A DNA stretch of 7,638 nt, taken from an uncultured Marinosulfonomonas sp. GTDB lineage: Bacteria; Pseudomonadota; Alphaproteobacteria; Rhodobacterales; Rhodobacteraceae. Where the stretch lies: contig CAMZKY010000273.1 in assembly GCA_947311455.1 (NCBI GenBank), forward strand, positions 1 to 7,638, in the 5' to 3' direction. Shown here one piece after another: positions 6,085 to 7,638 of this stretch. How positions within the stretch are numbered: position 1 is the first letter of the stretch; every line of letters begins with the position of its first letter. The notes below the pieces were generated by a model. It saw nothing but the letters and a program-made list of their open reading frames with translations, did not search any database and was not told the DNA's origin. The position numbers and the translations under genes were made by a program.

Positions 6085-6381
6085 ATCAGGCATCTACCCA
6101 AACGGGGCATTCTTTCCAATTTTCAGGAAAACCCATTTGCCAGCGTTGTGCCACGGCATTTCCAATACCAGATTTTTTCTGCCGGAATAGCTTCTATCTA
6201 CATTTTGTTTTTTCAGAATTTTTATAACCACCACCAACACATTATAAACTGAGTTATCTACGCAAACGTACGACCCGGCAGATTTGAGCACCAACGAAGA
6301 GCTACCTTGGCGATGTATTTGTCGCCACGGCTAAAATCTACAGAAGCGCCCTGCCCCAAGTCTACATCATGGGCGATCAAT
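6085..6381. other. Region without a firm gene
   Basis: About 300 bases between the BI-1 terminator and the TerB-like stop codon, AT-rich and T-rich from about 6170 to 6225. Two overlapping minus-strand frames are present. One (6380-6258) is listed separately. The other begins at a TTG at 6294, ends at a TAG at 6094-6096, and reads like protein only in its last third (for example RKNLVLEMPWHNAGKWVF). Neither has a good start codon and ribosome site. No RNA gene, repeat or plausible hairpin terminator is seen here other than the preceding one. Confidence 0.4.
6258..6380 (-). CDS. Possible 40-residue microprotein or gene remnant
   Basis: A minus-strand frame directly after the TerB-like stop codon encodes about 40 residues including DVDLGQGASVDFSRGDKYIA and then KVALRWCSNLPGRTFA before a TAG at 6258-6260. 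The residue mix, with the Gly, Asp and Trp-Cys content of a folded protein, looks more like real coding sequence than the neighbouring AT-rich DNA. However, the only start available after the upstream stop is a TTG at 6380, and no ribosome site precedes it. It may be a real short gene translated by coupling with the TerB-like gene, a 5'-truncated remnant, or chance. I do not recognise the product. Confidence 0.3.
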   Translation of the reverse strand: MIAHDVDLGQGASVDFSRGDKYIAKVALRWCSNLPGRTFA

Positions 6382-6804
6382 TTAAAGGGTTATATGACGC
6401 GCCCGCGCGCCACGCTCAATCGCCGAGGCGTGAAGACGATCAATATTCAGCTCATACCGAATTTCTTCAAGCAGCCGAAGCTCTGCGTCACGCAACTCGC
6501 CATCCGCAGCGGCCACGTCACACGCCAACGCATAAGCGGTTTCATTCAGACGTTCGGGCAGAACACTGCGGATCAGGCCAAAGAGAGCATCAAGCCCGTC
6601 TTCTTCTTCAAACAGATCAAAAACTGTTTGCGAAACGCTTTTAACACGATCCATATCATAGCCGGCAAACACCGGCAGGTGATTGACAGTCGAGGTGATT
6701 TTCACCAACTCTGATGTCAGTATTTCTTCGTCAGAGGCAGAAACGGCAACCATAATGGCAACGAGTGCATCTTGAGGTGATAGGGAGTGGGTTGTATTTG
6801 GCAT
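6382..6804 (-). CDS. TerB-like (tellurite resistance TerB family) protein
   Basis: A 140-residue, almost entirely helical acidic protein of the TerB-like fold. Two similar helix-loop segments each carry acidic residues: MVAVSASDEEILTSELVKI (about 18-36) and DVAAADGELRDAELRLLEEI (about 96-115). The A-x-x-D-G/E-x-x-x-x-E pattern is typical of TerB-like metal-binding loops. No signal peptide or membrane segment is present, so it is cytosolic. Despite the family name, no other ter genes are nearby, so tellurite resistance is not implied; the role is unknown, with metal or stress sensing only a guess. I chose the ATG at 6804 (MPNTTHSLSP), with AAAGG 7 nt upstream; a GTG at 6819 would add five residues and lacks that support. 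It is divergent from lysK across 115 bp, and a short unexplained frame follows its stop. Confidence 0.8.
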   Translation of the reverse strand: MPNTTHSLSPQDALVAIMVAVSASDEEILTSELVKITSTVNHLPVFAGYDMDRVKSVSQTVFDLFEEEDGLDALFGLIRSVLPERLNETAYALACDVAAADGELRDAELRLLEEIRYELNIDRLHASAIERGARARHITL

Positions 6805-6919
6805 ATTGCGGCCTTTCACGGCATGTGTTTCATCGCAGATTATTGACCTTCTTGCCTTGTCGCAATAGGCACAAAGCGAAATAGGGTATATTGCCCAAAA
6901 ACAGCCGAAAGTTTAGCCG
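6805..6919. promoter_or_regulatory. Divergent TerB-like/lysK promoter region
   Basis: This 115-bp gap must hold both promoters. For the TerB-like gene the best pair I see on the minus strand is TTGCGA (complement of 6860-6865), 17 nt, TAATCT (complement of 6837-6842), which is modest. For lysK a good -10-like TATATT is at 6887-6892 but no matching -35 box is present at the usual distance; TTGACC at 6843-6848 is too far away to pair with it. No clear dyad or leader structure is visible. Confidence 0.3.
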
Positions 6920-7638
6920 ATGACCGATCTACATGATGCCGCAATGCAATCCAAAGCCTGGCCCTTTGAAGAAGCGCGCCGGATGCTGAAGCGGATGAAT
7001 GGCAAGACACCCGCCAAAGGCTATGTTTTGTTTGAAACCGGTTATGGCCCCTCGGGCCTGCCGCATATCGGCACCTTTGGCGAGGTGGCACGCACCGCGA
7101 TGATCCAGCATGCGTTTGAAACCCTAAGCGATATTCCAACCAAACTGGTTAGTTTTTCCGACGACATGGACGGGATGCGCAAGGTCCCGGGCAATGTGCC
7201 AAGCCCTGAAAAACTGGAACCCTATTTGCAAATGCCCCTAACGGCGGTGCCTGATCCGTTTGGCACCCATGATAGTTTTGCAGATCATAATAACGCCATG
7301 CTGTGCCGTTTTCTGGATACGTTCGGGTTTGAATATGAATTCATGTCCTCAACCAAGTTTTATAAATCTGGCGCGTTTGATAAGATTTTGCTGCGCTGTG
7401 TGGAAAAATACGATGAAATCATGGAGGTGATGTTAAAATCCCTACGCGAAGAACGCCGTGCCACTTATTCTATCTTCCTGCCGATTTCCCCGAAAACCGG
7501 CCGCGTTTTATATGTGCCGATGAAATCGGTTGATGCGGCGGCGGGCACCATTACCTTTGAAGAAGACGGCGAAGATGTGACGTTAAGCGTTACTGGTGGT
7601 CAGGTAAAACTGCAATGGAAGCCCGATTTTGGCGCACG
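6920..7638 (+). CDS. lysK: Class I lysyl-tRNA synthetase, N-terminal part
   Basis: Class I lysine--tRNA ligase, which charges tRNA-Lys with lysine using ATP in the cytosol; most bacteria use the unrelated class II LysS, whereas many alphaproteobacteria, like archaea and spirochaetes, have this form. The window holds the first 239 codons and cuts the gene. The Rossmann catalytic domain begins with ETGYGPSGLPHIGTFGE, where HIGT (49-52) is the HIGH-type ATP motif, and continues with FSDDMDGMRKVP (79-90), typical of LysRS1. The KMSKS-type motif and the C-terminal anticodon-binding region lie beyond the edge. The ATG at 6920 is the start because an in-frame TAG lies two codons before it; only a weak GAAAG site precedes it. 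It is divergent from the TerB-like gene. Full LysRS1 proteins are about 520 residues, so roughly half is missing here. Confidence 0.92.
   Translation, partial: MTDLHDAAMQSKAWPFEEARRMLKRMNGKTPAKGYVLFETGYGPSGLPHIGTFGEVARTAMIQHAFETLSDIPTKLVSFSDDMDGMRKVPGNVPSPEKLEPYLQMPLTAVPDPFGTHDSFADHNNAMLCRFLDTFGFEYEFMSSTKFYKSGAFDKILLRCVEKYDEIMEVMLKSLREERRATYSIFLPISPKTGRVLYVPMKSVDAAAGTITFEEDGEDVTLSVTGGQVKLQWKPDFGA

Noticed and set aside
6307..6714. Plus-strand 135-codon frame opposite the TerB-like gene
   Set aside because: The minus-strand reading has paired acidic TerB-like loops and a good start; the plus-strand translation has no family features.
6382..6804. Tellurite-resistance island suggested by the TerB-like protein
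   Set aside because: No terA, terC, terD, terE or terZ neighbours; single TerB-like proteins are widespread without any tellurite role.
1..7638. Mobile element, prophage, defence system, tRNA or rRNA in the window
   Set aside because: No transposase, integrase, phage or nuclease-type gene, no terminal repeats, and no cloverleaf or rRNA-like sequence noticed; all confident genes are ordinary chromosomal families.

Overview
The window looks like an ordinary chromosomal stretch of an alphaproteobacterium, most likely Rhodobacteraceae (Roseobacter-type) with a moderate G+C content. Three things point this way. There is a class I lysyl-tRNA synthetase, an archaeal-type enzyme found in many alphaproteobacteria. 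There is a small XRE regulator of the 'IKFQQIQKYE' type common in that class. There are also a DUF1127 protein and a TerB-like protein with the sequence style of that family. The genus assignment is inference; no rRNA or marker search was possible.

Layout: positions 1-72 are the undecided edge of a neighbouring gene. On the minus strand, read right to left, an XRE regulator (2674-2300), a HisN-type histidinol-phosphatase (2229-1417) and an 8-oxoguanine deaminase (1413-73) form a probable operon; the last two are only 3 bp apart. An AT-rich regulatory gap (2675-3027) separates this operon from a plus-strand NADPH:quinone oxidoreductase-like MDR protein (3028-3987). That gene converges on a minus-strand LysR regulator of the LrhA/HexA type (4842-3991), with only 3 bp between the two stop codons.

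The LysR gene diverges from a DUF1127 gene (4963-5229) across 120 bp that hold a T-N11-A dyad and overlapping promoter-like elements. Next comes a Bax inhibitor-1/YccA membrane protein (5313-6032), preceded by a hairpin with a promoter threaded through it and followed by a clear intrinsic terminator (6055-6084). A 350-bp stretch (6033-6381) holds the terminator and one or two doubtful short minus-strand frames. A TerB-like protein (6804-6382) diverges from lysK (6920 to beyond the window end).

How the genes fit together: the left half combines purine-lesion salvage (8-oxoguanine to urate) and a step of histidine synthesis under one small regulator. The rest are stress- or housekeeping-type genes that each look individually controlled. 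I see no mobile element, CRISPR array, tRNA or rRNA, and no clear new multi-gene system. The most interesting signals are small: regulatory architecture at 4843-4962, 5226-5275 and 2988-3010, and an unexplained possible microprotein at 6258-6380.
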